Shown piece after piece: positions 33,968 through 45,605 of a stretch of 64,000 nt of DNA (its first letter is position 1; each line of letters begins with the position of its first letter). Below the pieces are notes generated by a model. The model saw nothing but the letters and a program-made list of their open reading frames with translations, was not told where the DNA came from and did no database searches. A program made the position numbers and the translations under genes. Where the stretch lies: NCBI GenBank assembly GCA_949752735.1, contig OX457047.1:4197618-4261617 (forward strand), read 5' to 3'. The DNA comes from Lumbricus terrestris (lineage: Eukaryota; Annelida; Clitellata; Crassiclitellata; Lumbricidae).

Positions 33968-34130
33968 CTTTTATATAGTGCATATCGCATGATACAGTGG
34001 CCGATCTTTTAAAGCGCTCCTCTGCACGTTGAGAGTATGGCAAAGGTCAGCGGGGTCCAGTTACTGTGGTCGTTAGATTTCGCTGAGTGTTGAAAGTAGA
34101 TTATTTGTTGGTCATGTTAGACACCTTTAC
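33968..34130. repeat. dispersed repeat, unoccupied copy
   Basis: From ATATAGTGCATATCGCATGA through GTCAGCGGGGTCCAGTTACT to TTGGTCATGTTAGACACCTT. It is a second copy of 35130-35650, without the SINE present there. Confidence 0.8.
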
Positions 34131-34285
34131 GTTTGTTGTACATAAGTATTATATTCAATCAACTGCGAATATCTTGCAATAAATCGTACTGCGTCTATAG
34201 TTCTATAATAAAGAGGTCGAAACATTGAGACGTGTCGACGATTTGGAGCTGAAAATTGACAATAAAACATTGAATTCGTTGCTAG

Positions 34286-34289
<4 letters not shown>

Positions 34290-34336
<47 letters not shown>
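34290..34336. repeat. (AT)n microsatellite
   Basis: Pure AT alternation of about 45 bp, at the edge of an L2-like fragment. Confidence 0.95.
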
Positions 34337-34339
<3 letters not shown>

Positions 34340-34602
34340 CTTCAAGGAAAAATCTACATGACAGACTAATATTGACTATATTAATCTACTCAGAAGCGCT
34401 CTCAGTCCAACAACGGCTAAATAAGGCAGTTTTTAAGTGAGAAAGAAACATAGCGGTGTGACCTCTATAGGCACCAGGCGGCGAGCAACAGGGAGTCCAT
34501 TCCAAGTTCTAGGGTCAGCCACTGAGAAAGAGCGTCGATGCATTATAGCAGTTCGAGAACGAGGGTCAAGAGTTCAGCTTGATCAGCTGATCGGAAGTCA
34601 TA
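34337..34602 (-). mobile_element. L2-like LINE 3' end
   Basis: The minus-strand reading RFSVADPRTWNGLPVARRLV continues to FSHLKTALFSRCWTESASE and a stop, matching the family C-terminus. It is flanked by AT microsatellites on both sides. Confidence 0.85.
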
Positions 34603-34607
34603 TCGCC

Positions 34608-34691
<84 letters not shown>

Positions 34692-34730
34692 ATATATAAA
34701 TAAATATATAATTTTCTATATTATATATAT
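34603..34730. repeat. (TA)n microsatellite
   Basis: About 80 bp of pure TA, followed by interrupted TA/TATG sequence. Confidence 0.95.
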
Positions 34731-35129
34731 ATCGTAAATGGACGCACTCATAAACTATGTATATTCTGTTGAGTTAATGCGTATTGTGTACGCACTGTGT
34801 ATGTGTGCACATACATGTACGTGCAAAAACACACCTTAAATACATGCGAGCATAGACTTATACGTGGCTAAGCCTAACCTGATTGACCTCACTTTCTATT
34901 TCCTGACTATACCTTCTCCATACTGGTCCGGTACCCAGCAATCACATTGGACCAGCAGCTTACTTTTGTACTTTGCGCTTCAATCGCTTCAGACTCTCAT
35001 GTTTACACCAACTGAGCCAGCTTCTCTTTTCTTTCTTTTATCTTCAAATCTATCCTCTTCTCTTCTATCCTCTTACCTTCTATTCTATTCAAAATTCTAT
35101 TCCATTTCAGTTCATTCCATTCAATGGTA
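34731..35129. other. unassigned DNA ending in a CT-rich tract
   Basis: No gene recognised. 35020-35110 is TTCTAT/TCTTC-rich. Confidence 0.5.
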
Positions 35130-35650
35130 TTATCAGTTTATTCATATAGCACACATCGCATGTTGACGGATTTGTAGGGCCCTCCCCAAAGGTGTCAGCG
35201 GTCCAGTTACTGTGATTATTTTTTGGGGCGGTCCCGTAGCTCAGTGGAGAGAGCGCTGGACGTTAAACTGAGAGTCATCCGCGCGACCCGGGTTCAAGCC
35301 TCGCTCAGGGTATTAATTTATTAAAATTTATGTTAGCTGCCATTGGCGCTTTGCTGTTGTGTTGCTTGAATCGGGATCTGCTAAAAATAAAGATAGCCCC
35401 TCCCACTTCTGGTTTGGCCGACCAGAAGTGATCCAGTACTTAGGCCATTAGTTAAGTTACCGAACCCACTGCTGTAAAGCCGACCTGCGTGTCGTGCTAC
35501 AGTGGGCCGTATTATTTTCGTATAACATGTACTTGTAATCATTCTGCGGTGTGTCAGATTGAATCCTTAAAAGGAATATTATTATTATTATCAGATGTCG
35601 CTGAATGCTAATAATAGTTTATTCGTTGGTCATGTTAGACACCTTTACTT
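35130..35650. repeat. dispersed repeat, copy interrupted by a SINE
   Basis: The left part (35130-35220) matches 33968-34075 and the right part (35594-35650) matches 34078-34130, ending TTGGTCATGTTAGACACCTT. The SINE between them is absent from the other copy. Confidence 0.8.
35225..35597 (+). mobile_element. tRNA-derived SINE with (ATT)n tail
   Basis: The tRNA-like head has an A box (TAGCTCAGTGGAGAGAGCGC) and a B box (GGGTTCAAGCC). A 300-bp body follows, containing CACTTCTGGTTTGGCCGACC and CCCACTGCTGTAAAGCCGAC. The 3' end is CTTAAAAGGAATATTATTAT. The tRNA acceptor stem pairs poorly, so it is a SINE head, not a functional tRNA gene. Confidence 0.8.
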
Positions 35651-35727
35651 TATGAGAAAATGAGTAATATATTATAATTACTGTTTTCAGCAACAATAAT
35701 TTACACTATATATTTTAGTATAAAGTG

Positions 35728-36064
35728 CTACAGGAAAATACTAAGAATAGGGTGGATGCAGAAGGTAAACAACACATAACTAAACAAACGAGTGCAGCTG
35801 AAGGAAAACATCATGCAGAAGCTGATCAGCAGAAAACTAGCATCGTTCGGGCACATCTGCAGAATGGATAACAGCAGAAAGATCAAAAGCTGATGTTCGG
35901 ACGAATGGACGGGACAAATAAGAGAGGAAGACCGCATAGGGAATGGCTCGACGACGTCTCCGATTGGGGCAAAGCCTCGCTTCAGGAGCTGAGAATGCAG
36001 AGCGGCGATGAGAACTCATCCAAAATATGGCGATTGCAACGAAGAAATGAGCAACGGCTCTGAT
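35728..36064 (+). mobile_element. LINE 3' fragment (RTE-like C-terminus)
   Basis: The readings CYRKILRIGWMQKVNNT, then LISRKLASFGHICRMD, then NKRGRPHREWLDDVSDWGKA match the RRML.I.W....N and FGHI.RM..GRP...WLDD pattern seen at the end of many invertebrate LINEs. Stops and a frame change show that it is dead. Confidence 0.7.
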
Positions 36065-38150
36065 AATAAACATAGTAGTTAAAGTAGCTGTAGTTGTATT
36101 AGTATTATTATTAGCAGTAGTTGTGGTGATTGTAGTAGTAATAGTAATAATAGTAATAGTCGCTGTTGCAGCAGTAACGATAACAATAGCGGTGGCAATG
36201 GTAGTAATAATAATTTTATTAATGGCAATAAATGCACAATAACAACAACGTTTTGAACTTCCGAGCAAAGATGACCGGAACTTTGACTCCATAGTTCTTT
36301 TCAAACATATTTACTAAAGCATAGTCTAACTATCGATTCAATTCAACTCCAAAAACTGATTGCTGCCTTTAAACCTAGTGGTTCTAAGGTTAAGTGATGC
36401 CATTGTGGACAATTGTCCCTAGACCCGGGATGCGAGGTTTTAAAAAAAACTCGTGCAATTATAGTGGACACAAATGGAGACCCAGAAGGGAGGAAATCCC
36501 GCTAATAGGGCCCCCAGACAAACTATTAAATAATTTTGATAGATACACACCACAATTTGATGAAAAAACCAAAGCAACAGTAGATGAATGGAGATGATCA
36601 CAGTTACCATAACATCACAGCAAGGAGACCGGCACATCAACCCAACACACTACACTGAAGCTGATTAAATAATTTTAAGATCAGTTATGGGCATCTATTA
36701 GATATTTTTTACGTAATTTTATTTTAAACAGGTTAATATTAGGAGAAGCTCTAAGACCTTGTGGCAAACTATTCCATAACAAAGGACCCCTACACCTTAT
36801 AGACAATTTACGGGAGTTTGTTCTGGCAAATTCAGCTCTTAAAGAAAGCAAAGTATACGCCGTTTACCCGCGTATGCCCTTGATTACAGCCCTGGTTGTA
36901 AACCAATATTTTCATTCCGAACGAAAATGCATTATCCTTGACGAAAAAGAACACAATCAAGCAAGGAAATAGCTAAATTGACAACCAAATATTATTAGTC
37001 TCCTACTAATAATCACGACGTCGTTGTGCAAAAATGTGAATACTCTTTATTACTTGACCGTTCCTAAAGTGTATCGAATGACCATCTCCTTGTTGACTAC
37101 TTTTGATTTTGATCCATACTTTAGCAATGGACAACACGAAAATCGGCATATCTGCTGCTCGCAAGATTTGAATAAATTTCATTAAATAGAAATTGTACTA
37201 AGTAAGAATAAAACATTTCACCTTCCAATTTCTCGACTTTTTTCTAAGAATAATCGATTGAAGGAATCGCTTCAGATCGTTTCATCAAACTTTCAGAATA
37301 ATTGCAAAGCATCTCACGAACTAACGGTTGCATACGGGACCTTTTATTCAATCCAGGGAATACGTATGCTCGCGCATCTTATGAGAAAATTAATATCAGG
37401 AAACATTTCTGCCATTAAATAACCATAAGTGAAATTTATTACTGGCAATAGGAAAAGACATGACTGCAAATCAAATCAAGCCAATGCCCGTGTTCTTAAA
37501 ACCGGAATTTGCTATTGATCTGTCATATGAAAGAGCCACATTAAAACCATCAGAATTAGATTTATTGCACAAAAGAACGACAGTTTTGAGATTGTGAGTA
37601 AATTATTGAGGGTCTATTCAAATGCGCAGTTTTAATTTCCGCTGGAACCAGGCAGCATTTCTGTCACGAAAAAGCAATATCCCACTATAATAGGAACCAA
37701 TATTTTATAGTAGACAACACCTATAAATCAAAAGTCGCTATGAATTTGATCGTGCATTTAATTCTTTTGAGCTCTTTCCTTAATTACATTTGATGTCACT
37801 GAGGCTGGTGAAGACATACATGTATGCACCTTTCCGATTTATTTATGAGCTATGCATATTTTCTGAATAAATCAGGAATTGAAGGAAAGTGATTGGCACG
37901 CATTTGTTTATCTGCCTACCTTATACTTTATGCTTGAACAGTGTACAACACACTAGGAATGGAAGTCTTATGTTGAAATTTATTGAAGTCCTACGTGCTA
38001 TGTTGAACTTTTGAATTCCTACGTGAACTACTTTTGTCGCAAGCCTCAGTCACTTTTTATTGCCATGCCGCGCATTTGCCCATAATTATGACTTTGCGTC
38101 GCATAGACTCAAAAGTCCCCTCAAAAGTTATGCTTTAATGATGAAAAGCT
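36065..38150. other. unassigned DNA
   Basis: 36070-36235 is trinucleotide-rich (GTA/ATA/GTT). 36394-36597 is open (KWRPRREEIPLIGPPDKLLN) without a recognised domain. The rest has no convincing coding or repeat signal. Confidence 0.4.
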
Positions 38151-38555
38151 TTGCCCCCTCAAAGGTCCGACCCACACCTCATCGTGGTGAGGGGGTGGCA
38201 ACAGCCAATTATGGGAATGCCTGCTGAGGCTATGTCATCAGTGGTGAAAGCTCAGGCTGAAGTACCACCTAGGGCGTTACGCGAGGTGAACAGGCTCAGC
38301 AGGAACCCTGAAACAGTTGGCAAATATGGGCGACGGCATCGCAGCCTCTGTTGTCATAACAGAGCCAGTCCCAAGCCTGGAACTCGCTATATGTGAGGAA
38401 TGCGAGGGTTGAGCGGATGGGTGCAGATACTCCGCTTGTAAAAGAAAATACGAAAGAAATCCAATGCAGACGACAATCACAGCTCAGGACCGCGGACTTT
38501 GGAGGAGAACGATAAAGTGTGCATTGGACACCTACGGGTTGTTAACCCATGGATA

Positions 38556-38637
<82 letters not shown>

Positions 38638-38640
38638 GAC
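38151..38640 (+). mobile_element. short retroposon with (ATG)n tail
   Basis: It starts near CACACCTCATCGTGGTGAGG (self-complementary) and carries a 370-bp body. The end GGACACCTACGGGTTGTTAA, then CCCATGG, leads into about 85 bp of (ATG)n. The tail and adjacent block resemble the minus fragment at 28468-28565, so it is a repeat family and the long (ATG)n is a retroposition tail. Confidence 0.6.
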
Positions 38641-38811
38641 TCATAATAGGCGCATAATCGCGCTTGGTTTCGGGGGAACATCGTCCTGGTAATAATATTA
38701 TTAATAATAATAATCCATTTATTCAGCAATCCGGTTGACAGACCGCAACCGGTTACAGTGCCCAATTATTCAGTTTAAACAATTCATAAGAACGGAGATT
38801 AACGAATACAC
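38641..38811. other. unassigned DNA
   Basis: Contains a short ATT/AAT-rich stretch; nothing else recognised. Confidence 0.5.
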
Positions 38812-40007
38812 CAGAGATTCTCAACCGGTGTGTCGCGACACAATAGTGTGTCGCGTATAACTGGTGTGTCGCAGGTGTGTCGCGAAGAGTTTGTGTGTCA
38901 CAAAGTCCCACAGCATAAGCCGTCGTTCTTGTATTTAATTACTTCCGCAGTTTGACGAGCGTAGGCAATGAAAATTGTTTGCATTGTATTTATCTATTGC
39001 AATTCATCGCAATTTGAAGCGACCCACAATCCATCCGTAGGCCTACATGCAATATTTTGCGGATGACTCGAAAGTGTGCCCTTTTAGTCTTAGCTTACAA
39101 TAATTTATAACACGCTAGCGAACACCCCGAATAAACTTTTGCCAAACTTCTGTAATATTCGAAAATGGGGGTACATTTTATAAGAAACGGAAATTTTGCG
39201 GATGGACGCGGAAATGCGCAATTGTGTGCTCTCAGCCGGTTTGCGTATTCAAAGTAAAACAAATTGTAGGCTACAAAGTCCAGGGCTCTGTGGGGTCCAA
39301 TTGACCCCAAACTTTTTAACCAACATAATTATTTCCTGTAGGCCTACTTTTCAAGTTTCAGTGACAATAATTGGACTTTTAAGGGGCAGCGTTTAGTTTC
39401 GGCAGCCTATGTTGTCCTATGTTTTCACACTTTGATGAACTGGATTGAACTATGTGGATAATTGAAGATAACTTTCACGCCTTTTTATATAAAATCAGTT
39501 TTATATACAGTATATATATGTAGATATTTTATAAAGCTCATTCGTTAGTCTCGTTAATGGGTGGGCCCAAGGCTTTCCAGGCCTAAAGTGTCCTGGGACC
39601 CTGGCCATTTAAGTTGCTACTCAGCTGTATGTATACCGGTATTGCACTCACAAAACCTATCGATCCTCGAGCATCTTTCTATAGTCTATACTTACAGGAT
39701 TCAAGGAAAATTCAGGAAAAATCGCAAGTAAGGGTAGGGGTAAGTGTCCAATAACGACGTGGAATAGTAGATTTAGGACAGTGTAATTTAGAATTTGAAA
39801 TTAATTGGAAACTACAAGGTATTCATTGTCAACATTTTCATTCATTCGAATTTTAAAAAAATAGAATATAAAAACTATTTTAACTTTGACATAGGCCTAT
39901 TTAATTTTGTTAAAGATTGACATCATTTGTGACGATTTGATGGTGTTTAGCGAAATTTTGTTGCAAGTTTAGGTGTGTCACGAGTGAAAATATGTTGAGA
40001 ACCTCTG
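38812..40007. mobile_element. hAT-like non-autonomous DNA element
   Basis: The left end CAGAGATTCTCAACCGGTGT and the right end (complement CAGAGGTTCTCAACATAT) are inverted repeats. Short inner copies of GTGTGTCGCGA (left) and GTGTGTCACGAG (right) add to this. Flanking 8-mers are GAATACAC (38804-38811) and GAAAACAC (40008-40015), 7 of 8 identical. The CAGNG..TCTCAAC ends and 8-bp duplication are characteristic of hAT/Charlie-type elements. No transposase reading frame. Confidence 0.75.
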
Positions 40008-40084
40008 GAAAACACAAATCTTGACTGTGTTTACATAGCCTGCAATTATACATGGCGCTATTAGCAGCTTGCAAAGCAAATCCG

Positions 40085-40160
40085 CCCAACGGCGGCTCGA
40101 ACTCGCTGCCTCTCGCACTCTACGCCAGCGTGTTATCCACTACTCTACCGTGCTTTGAAG
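40085..40160 (-). mobile_element. tRNA-derived SINE head fragment
   Basis: The minus strand reads AGCACGGTAGAGTAGTGGAT, then AACACGCTGGCGTAGAGTGC and a B-box-like GAGTTCGAGCC. Its GTGGATAACACGCTGGC core resembles the SINE at 18713-18998 (TTGGTAACACGCTGGC). Confidence 0.65.
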
Positions 40161-40794
40161 GACAACGCTTAGCACGTAAGTGTGATGCTTATAGAAAGAA
40201 CAATTTCTCTTCGGTTAGACTCTGAAAGTCCATCAGTAAGCTTATTGGCTTTTGCAGTGAACCAATGGCAGGGCTGCTCGTTTTATCGGTCTACGGTTTC
40301 TTCATAGAAACCATAACGTTAATCATATTGCCATAGCCATCATTGGCCAATAAATACACACACATCGTGTCCATAGAAAAAGCAGCTATGACTACTTTTT
40401 GCGAAGCCAAGAAGAACGATTTCTGGATTTACTGTCAAAATGTTTAGAGCATTGCAATTAAATTAACATTTTTGAACAACTCTGTTTCCCCGAATAATTG
40501 TGCTTAGCATAGGTTATAATTATTGTGTGTATTTATGTCATAATGCAAACCGAGTATGATTTATTTCGCATAATATTATGGAAGCATCTAGATTTTGGAT
40601 TTAGTAATTTGCGATGCTATTGCGTCTTTTTAAATCGGGATCTGTTTTAAAAGGTGTCCAAATTTCCGATTCTGCCGAACCAGGCTATTCTATTATCATC
40701 CATTCTACATAGGCTATAATAATTATTATGTCCAAAAGGCTCAATTTTCGCCTCATCACATTTTGCATTATATCTTCTCTTGTATTAACCCTCA
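40161..40794. other. unassigned DNA
   Basis: No recognised gene. TTTTAAAAGGTGTCCAAAT lies at about 40647. Confidence 0.5.
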
Positions 40795-41950
40795 GGCTGC
40801 CAAGCTTTTTGTAGTACGGACTACCCCTTCAAAATTTGGGGGTTTGGTTTGAGATATCATAACTTGTAATAAACCATTGGATTCAGCATTCATTTCTGTA
40901 CAAAATGGTATATTTAGGTTTAAAAAATATGAATGCAGCTCGAAATTATGAATTTGTTACCATGGGCACCCGTCGATTCCACAAAACGTAGGCTATACAT
41001 ACGCATAAGCAAAATATTAGATTCTGTGTGTTTTAAACTTGATTTTTATATAAAAAATGGTTTACATATAATAAAGTCCAATGTTCAACTATAAAAACTA
41101 GTATTAACCCTCGAGTGCCCAAGGGGGGGGGGTCCGACCGGACCCCAGGCCCGTTTTTTCCGGATAACTTTTTAACGGCTATAGATATGCAAAAATGCTT
41201 TTAGGTATTCCTAGAGCAACCATTTGGGCATCGAATGGTATATTTTGCGTGAGTATTGTCCAACCCTGTACCCCACAACCACATCGTATACTAAGGGTAC
41301 CGCAAGATTTGCTGCTATTCCTTCGGTAAATGACGCAAGCAAGCATTATACTGTGTATCATGAGATTTTTACACTATTATTTTGCACCAGGTGGTGCTAT
41401 TGTGATATAAGAGACATCAGTCGACTGAAAATTCATTTTGGATTACATAGAACTAAATTCTGTTATGATATTCCAATCCCTTCTCAAGATTTTAGCATGA
41501 AAACGATAGACTTCCTTCGGTAAATGACGCAAGCAAGCATAAAATGTGTATCAAGAGATTTTACACTATTATTTTACACCAGGTGGTGTTATTGTGGTAT
41601 AAGATACATCAATCGATTGCAAATTCATCTGGGAATACATAGAACTAAATTCTGTAACGATATTCCAATCCCTTCTCAAGATATTACCATGAAAACGCTG
41701 GGGTCCGCGCGGACCCCCCCTTGGGCCTTCGTGTACCAAAAAATACCTTGGGCACTCGAGTGTTAAGCCTGTTTTATGTTCAATCAAAACAAAAAAACAT
41801 GTTGTAGCTGCTGAAAAACTTTTACACAGACATATCGGCTTGAGTTGTAAAAACCCCCAACATTTTCAGACATTTTGATTTATTTTGAGCACTTCCGGTC
41901 ATCAGAAGTCAGACAATTTAGTATTAGAAAATAGCCATAAATGCAAATTT
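40795..41950. mobile_element. TTAA-flanked element (family 2), truncated and disrupted
   Basis: Starts TTAACCCTCAGGCTGCCAAG, the terminus of the complete family-2 element (complement of 49540). Its interior (CCATGGGCACCCGTCGATTC, the ATTAGATTCTGTGTG block, CTGCTGAAAAACTTTT, GAGCACTTCCGG) follows the same order. A second TTAA element interrupts it at 41104-41766 and its right end is lost near 41950. Confidence 0.7.
41104..41766. mobile_element. TTAA-flanked element (family 3) nested in family 2
   Basis: TTAACCCTCGAGTGCCCAAG at 41104 and its near-perfect inverted copy ending TTAA at 41763-41766 (one difference). Subterminal hairpins are GGGGTCCGACCGGACCCC (left) and GGGGTCCGCGCGGACCCC (right). 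The interior is mostly two 194-bp direct repeats (41321-41514 and 41515-41698). Other family-2 copies read ACTAGTAATAAGTCTGTTTT (45 kb) at this point, with no insert, confirming insertion at TTAA. Confidence 0.85.
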
Positions 41951-42727
41951 TGATTTGTTGTATCCATATATAGGTGCTTCAGTAGCTAATAATAAGCAAG
42001 AACATTATAATGAGCAACATAGGCAAAGACATGCACGAATGGTTGGCTAATGCTCTTTTATATAGCTGCGTGTTAAATGTTTAAAAAGGTGTGAAAGGCA
42101 AGAACGCAAATAAATCAATTTTACTACGTCATTTCGATCATCATATTATTATTATGTTGCAATGAACACGTGCAATTTATTACGTTATAAATTGAAAAAG
42201 CCACAAAGTGCTGCTGGGAAGCTAGAATCATTAAAATTTTGGAAAGCAATGACCCAGCGACTAGTGTATTTGCCGACTTTATACACCATTATAAAGTAGG
42301 AATCATAGTCTAATTATATGCCACCTGCTATATTTTGTATTCGTTCATAAAGGTGAAATCGTCTTTAGATAAGCAGACTATCCGATAAAATAATGAAATG
42401 GTGACGTGAAAGTATGCAGCCATCCATGCATTTACAATCCGTGCACCTAGGCATCCATTCATCAATCCCTTCATCCATCCATCTCTTCATCTGGGAATCT
42501 GGGAACATGATTGGTTGTTACTGTCGAACAATAAAAGTGACATGAACAGCATGCATATAAAACTATAAACTTACAGAATTAGCAACACTTTTGCTACTGC
42601 CTGTGGATCCACACCAATGTCGAATTCTTTGTCGAAGTAAAATGATGCAGGTTTGGATCAATGGAAGGATGGTTAACGGAAGAGATGACTAATTTGTATA
42701 ACATAACGGACTGATCGTTCGAAAATT
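41951..42727. other. unassigned DNA
   Basis: No gene recognised. TTTAAAAAGGTGTGAAAGG is at about 42078; CATCCATCC repeats lie near 42420-42490. Confidence 0.5.
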
Positions 42728-42945
42728 AGGTATATGCATTTGTTATAGCGACCCTTCAAGGTTCTACTCAGAGGCGCTCCCGACTACAGCGTGGACACTG
42801 AGTAGAAGTTTCATCCCGTTGCGCTGGACAATAATTATTGCGAGTGAATGCTTGCTTAAGGTCCCTACGCGGCGACTTTAGGTGGACTCGAACCAGCAAC
42901 CTTCCTGTTGGCAACGAACATACAAACTATACCACCGCGTACCAC
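42728..42945 (-). mobile_element. tRNA-derived SINE (LINE-tailed family), minus copy
   Basis: Reads on the minus strand as GTGGTACGCGGTGGTATAGT, then GGTTCGAGTCCACC, GTCGCCGCGTAGGGACC, GGGAGCGCCTCTGAGTAGAA and CCTTGAAGGGTCGCTATAAC. Same family as the copies at 21, 27.6, 31.95 and 32.95 kb. Confidence 0.85.
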
Positions 42946-43040
42946 GTCATAATAATTATGGGTTGATTACGCATTGGAATTGATGCTCAATCGGCTGATG
43001 CAATTGTCTTGTGCACAAGACACTGACGACGCCCTCCTCC

Positions 43041-43425
43041 TTAACCCTCAGGCTACCAAGCTTTTTTTGTAACACTGACTACCAAGGGGGAGGGGGGGTG
43101 GTTACCACCCCCTGGATTTTGGGTTTGCTATATCTAGGTTTAGTACGGACTACCCCTTCAAAATTTGGGGGTTTGGTTTGAGATATCATAACTTGTAATA
43201 AACCATTGGATTCAGCATTCATTTCTGTACAAAATGGTATATTTAGGTTTAGAAAATATGAAGGCACCTGGAAATTATGAATTTTTTACCATGGGTACCC
43301 GTCGATTCCACAAAAATGTATACTTACGCATAGGGAATATATTAGATTCTGTGTGTTTTATACATGATTTATATATAAAAAGTAGTTTACATATAATACA
43401 GTCCAATAATTTTTTTTACCATGGG
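43041..43425. mobile_element. TTAA-flanked element (family 2), one end only
   Basis: TTAACCCTCAGGCTACCAAG, then CTTTTTTTGTAACACTGACT, matches the complement of the right end of 48557-49543. A hairpin GGGGGGTGGTTACCACCCCC follows at about 43090. The copy breaks off at 43425, where a hAT-like end begins. Confidence 0.8.
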
Positions 43426-43535
43426 CAGTGGCGGAGACCTAGGGGGACAGGGGGGGACGGTCCCCCTCAATGGAAGCGTTGGGGGGGACGGCCCATGCAT
43501 TTGTCCCCCCCAATGTTTAAGCGTTAGGACATGTC
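43426..43535. mobile_element. hAT-like element end
   Basis: CAGTGGCGGAGACCTAGGGG followed by GGACAGGGGGGGAC and inverted GTCCCCC motifs. CAGTGGCGGA is a common hAT-type terminus. The partner end was not found. Confidence 0.45.
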
Positions 43536-44017
43536 CACACACACACGTCAGTAGAGAAAAGGAGAACTAGAGAAAGAAAAGTTTAGCAGATGAGGTAAAT
43601 ATTTCTGATGATATGAATTCCTTGGCAATCCAGGCTCTAACCAAAAGTTATTTAGTCCCACGTTGGATAGTTTGCGAACATTATACTGTGTGGGATAAGA
43701 TACCTCTTTTAACGTATTACCAGTTATTATAAAAGGCTTGTTAACACACATCAGCATTCTGCATTTTTACAAGAAAGGAATGCGTTGAAAAAGCATGGAA
43801 GCTCCATACTAAAACGGTGTTTAGTAACAGTACAATAACCCCCGTAATGTTTCTCTGAGTCTGGTAAAATATTCGAAAGATAATAGGCTACCTGTCAAAT
43901 CATATGATATTTGATTTTTTAAATTTAGGCTATACAGAAAAGGCTTGCACTGGCAAAACCGCGCCCCACATAAATATCCCATTTGAGTTAATAATTATAT
44001 GTAAAATAAGGTATAAA
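43536..44017. other. unassigned DNA
   Basis: No recognised feature. Confidence 0.5.
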
Positions 44018-44245
44018 GGTATATAGGAGAGTTGGCATTGGCAGAGTAGCGCTCTATGTATACGTTCAAGTCTTGCCAATCAGAGCGTCAATAATGAACT
44101 GAATTCCAAATATAATCATAAAGAGGTATTAAGATATATAGGAGAGTTGGCGTTGGCCGAATAGCGCTCTATATAAATGTTCAACTCCTGTCCATCAGGT
44201 CTTAAATAATGAGCTGAGTTACAAATATAATAACAAAAGGTGTCT
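44018..44245. repeat. tandem duplication of about 118 bp
   Basis: TATATAGGAGAGTTGGC.TTG, then AGCGCTCTAT, TTCAA and TCAGR followed by CCAAATATAATCA/ACAAATATAATAA, occur at 44018-44125 and 44136-44240. The TAGCGCTCTATATAAATG in it is a LINE/SINE-tail-like motif. Confidence 0.75.
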
Positions 44246-44764
44246 AATGCAGAATTAATAATCAAAAATTCAACCAAAAATGGTGTGTAATTCAGACCAG
44301 GAGAGTCTCAAACGCGTCCGCGTCCAGTGTTACTGTAGGCCGTGCTTACCATGTCCCAAACCACAAAATTTAGTTATCTGCGTCACACTTCAGAGACGAA
44401 ATGCGCAGAGATAATACAGTATATATCGTATGTGTGAAAACAGCAACCCAGGTAGATATGTGGTATACTGAATAAGATAACGTGAAGTCCATTTAGTCCC
44501 AAATTTACTCAAATTCAAACACTTAAAAGACCATCTAGAGCTGAATCCCAAATCTAATAATAAAAGGTCCATGATGGCCGTTTTAAAATCTAAAATAAAA
44601 GGTGTCTAAAACAGGATTATTAACAAAAAGAAATTACACAAAATAATGGTGTGTAATTCAGAAAGATCGTATAGAAAGACAATTGGCACACGAATAAAAA
44701 ATTATTTAACAATTATAGTTCAGATATATATAATATATTTATATACCCATTGGTACATAATCAG
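44246..44764. other. unassigned DNA with recurring GGTGT motifs
   Basis: AAAAGGTGTCTAA occurs at about 44236 and 44599, each followed after 40-50 bp by ATGGTGTGTAATTCAG. No gene recognised. Confidence 0.5.
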
Positions 44765-44940
44765 TCGTGGCTATTAGACATTATTTCAAACGATATGAAG
44801 CCAGTTTGTACAATTGTGAAAACAGTTTATGCAGTACTCAGGTAACATTTTAAGATATGCGAAACAAGTTTGCACGTCTATAAAACCAGTCTGCACAGCT
44901 ACGAAGCCAGTTTAGACAGCAATCGGTTATATTATTTTTT
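44765..44940 (-). repeat. dispersed fragment of the ACAAACTGG satellite
   Basis: On the minus strand GCAAACTTGTTTCGCATATC, then TTAAAATGTTACC, and CAAACTGGCTTCATATCG match the satellite filling 62085-63520. It lies far from that array and shows that the unit is dispersed. Confidence 0.7.
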
Positions 44941-45244
44941 TTAAACAGAGGATTCCAATTGGAGATGTCTCTTACACACCTCTTTTAACTTTAGCAGGCC
45001 GCTATAAATTCAAGACTAGGCAAAAACAATGCAAATGCAGAATTAAAGATACGTGCTTTTTGCTTTGTTAATAATAATGACTACCTGAAACGCTACCATT
45101 GCAGTGTGAAAAATCGACATTTTTCGAAATATAGGGGGCATTTCTCCCTGCCCAAACCCTCCCCTGCTCGGCGCTTCGTGCCTCGGCGATCGTCATTCGG
45201 CCGCTCGTCCGTCCCCCCCAAAGTTCGGACCAGGTCTCCGCCTA
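44941..45244. other. unassigned DNA
   Basis: GTTAAAAGAGGTGTGTAAGA (minus) lies near 44975, and a GC-richer patch at 45145-45240. No gene recognised. Confidence 0.5.
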
Positions 45245-45605
45245 TGACCATGGGTACCCCTCGATTCCACGAAATTGTATACTTACGCATAGAGAATATA
45301 TTAGATTCTGTGTTTTTTAACATGATTTATATATATAGAATAATAGTTTACATATAATAAAGTCCAATTTTCAACAATAAAAACTAGTAATAAGTCTGTT
45401 TTATGCACACACACAAAAAAAGTAGTAACTGCTGAAAAACTTTTACGCAGACATATCGGTTTGCGTTGTAAAAAACCCCAACATTTTCACACATTTTTAT
45501 TTATTTTGAGCACTTCCGGTCATCAAAAGCTAAATTATTTAGTATTAAAACATAGCCCTAAATGACCTCTACAGAATGGCATAATTTATTTCTGTTAAAA
45601 AATAA
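45245..45605. mobile_element. TTAA-element family 2, internal fragment
   Basis: Carries the family-2 interior in the same order as 43280-43400 and 49400-49010 (reverse): CCATGGGTACCCCTCGATTC, TACTTACGCATAGAGAATAT, CTGCTGAAAAACTTTTACGC, GAGCACTTCCGGTCATC, AATGGCATAATTTATT. Both termini are missing. Confidence 0.75.

Noticed and set aside
35225..35315. Functional tRNA gene
   Set aside because: A and B boxes are present, but the acceptor and anticodon stems pair poorly, and the head continues into a 300-bp SINE body with an (ATT)n tail.
36394..36597. 67-residue reading with RPRREEIPLIGPPDK
   Set aside because: Single short open stretch without neighbours or known motif; possibly a transposon scrap but not assignable.
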